Under the pieces are notes generated by a model, which was given only the letters and a program-made list of their open reading frames with translations, did not search any database and was not told the origin of the DNA. From an uncultured Erythrobacter sp. (GTDB lineage: Bacteria > Pseudomonadota > Alphaproteobacteria > Sphingomonadales > Sphingomonadaceae), in assembly GCA_947488155.1 (NCBI GenBank), contig CANKYK010000001.1, forward strand, positions 1,382,439-1,446,438: a stretch of DNA of 64,000 nucleotides. Direction: 5' to 3'. Of the stretch, positions 63,525 through 64,000 are shown piece by piece (position 1 is the first letter of the stretch; each line of letters starts with the position of its first letter). Made by a program: the position numbers and the translations under genes.

Positions 63525-64000
63525 TTACTTGATGCCGCCCCATAACTTGTAGTCAGCCCAGTCGTTTGGGAAGCCCATCATTTGTGGGTCGCCAAAGGGC
63601 ATTTCACCAACCAGCCTCTGCAAGCGTTCGCGCCACGTGTTGCCCAGTTCTGCGCGGTCCAGACAGTGCTGGATCATCGCCAGCGTGTTGTAGATCTTTT
63701 TCGGCGCGCCACGGTTCAAAGCCGTTGCCAAGTCCGGTGGCGATTTCTTCGGAAGTTTGAGTGAAACGTCGAGAGTTCTGTTCCACAACCGCCCGTGATG
63801 GGCGCAGATGTTCCGGACAATCGCCAACTGGTGGAGGAACGTCACGAAGATCACTTCGTCGAGATCAAAGGGATCCGCGACTTTTTGCCGGAGGCTCGGC
63901 TCCTTGAGCGCCGCATACCATTGCGACAACAGTCCGAACGATAGCAGTTCCGATGACATCCAAACCGGTGGCCTAGCCGGACCAGAATATTCTCGTTTGT
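63525..64000 (-). CDS. Abi_2 family (AbiD/AbiF-like) HEPN protein, N-terminus outside the window
   Basis: The C-terminal 158 residues of an Abi_2 protein. The frame is open to the right edge: upstream of the ATG at 63959 the codons read EYSGPARPPVW, which matches the usual PPxWMxSExxSFG of the family, so the gene is truncated by the window. The HEPN RNase-type motif is RNICAHHGRLWNR (R-x4-H). Such proteins mediate abortive infection. It is convergent with the MmeI-like gene, 48 bases apart. Confidence 0.88.
   Translation of the reverse strand, partial: KREYSGPARPPVWMSSELLSFGLLSQWYAALKEPSLRQKVADPFDLDEVIFVTFLHQLAIVRNICAHHGRLWNRTLDVSLKLPKKSPPDLATALNRGAPKKIYNTLAMIQHCLDRAELGNTWRERLQRLVGEMPFGDPQMMGFPNDWADYKLWGGIK

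Overview
The window looks like a chromosomal segment of an alphaproteobacterium, most likely a sphingomonad close to the Erythrobacteraceae. This is inferred from gene content: a SUF operon led by an Rrf2 regulator, mmcB with an alphaproteobacterial GTTC-N7-GTTC SOS box, a DUF2093 protein, a PAS_5-type protein, and many short ATGA/GTGA gene overlaps. No rRNA, CRISPR array or recognisable insertion sequence was seen. One tRNA gene is present.

Bases 1-35.6 kb read as core chromosome. After the tail of an AraC-type regulator and a DUF885 peptidase-like protein comes a tightly overlapping SUF operon (about 2.1-9.05 kb): Rrf2 regulator, sufB, small membrane protein, DUF559 nuclease-like protein, sufC, sufD, sufS, sufT-like, GNAT acetyltransferase, sufA. 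Then follow envelope proteins, a PfkB-type sugar/adenosine kinase, a 0.7 kb stretch holding a very small basic ORF, divergent purD and xseA, DUF2093, an M23 peptidase lipoprotein, a phytase-like protein, rpmB, tadA, an orphan chemoreceptor, RNase T2, nadC, a LytTR two-component pair, an M48-DsbA-M48 envelope quality-control cluster, an esterase, a long acidic PAS protein, a DUF2141/sterol desaturase pair and SOS-controlled mmcB.

At 35,588-35,664 lies tRNA-Arg(CCG), and gene content changes after it. From 36 to 52.5 kb there are a K+ channel, a complete RND tripartite pump (adaptor, TriC-like permease, NodT-type outer membrane factor) with gltS, a DUF4136 lipoprotein and an orphan PycTM-like membrane protein, then HdeA-like and glycine-zipper periplasmic proteins, a LuxR solo, and a MarR-controlled divergent cassette of alpha/beta hydrolase, thioesterase, RND adaptor and RND permease.

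From 52.5 kb to the end is a mobilization and defence module: an AlpA-like regulator whose Shine-Dalgarno sits in a hairpin, small accessory proteins, a TraD-type coupling protein, a MobF relaxase-helicase, an ArdC antirestriction protein, an MmeI-like single-chain restriction-modification enzyme, and a convergent Abi_2/HEPN gene running off the right edge. No mating-pair formation genes and no integrase are in the window, so this is either a mobilizable element or one end of a larger conjugative element.
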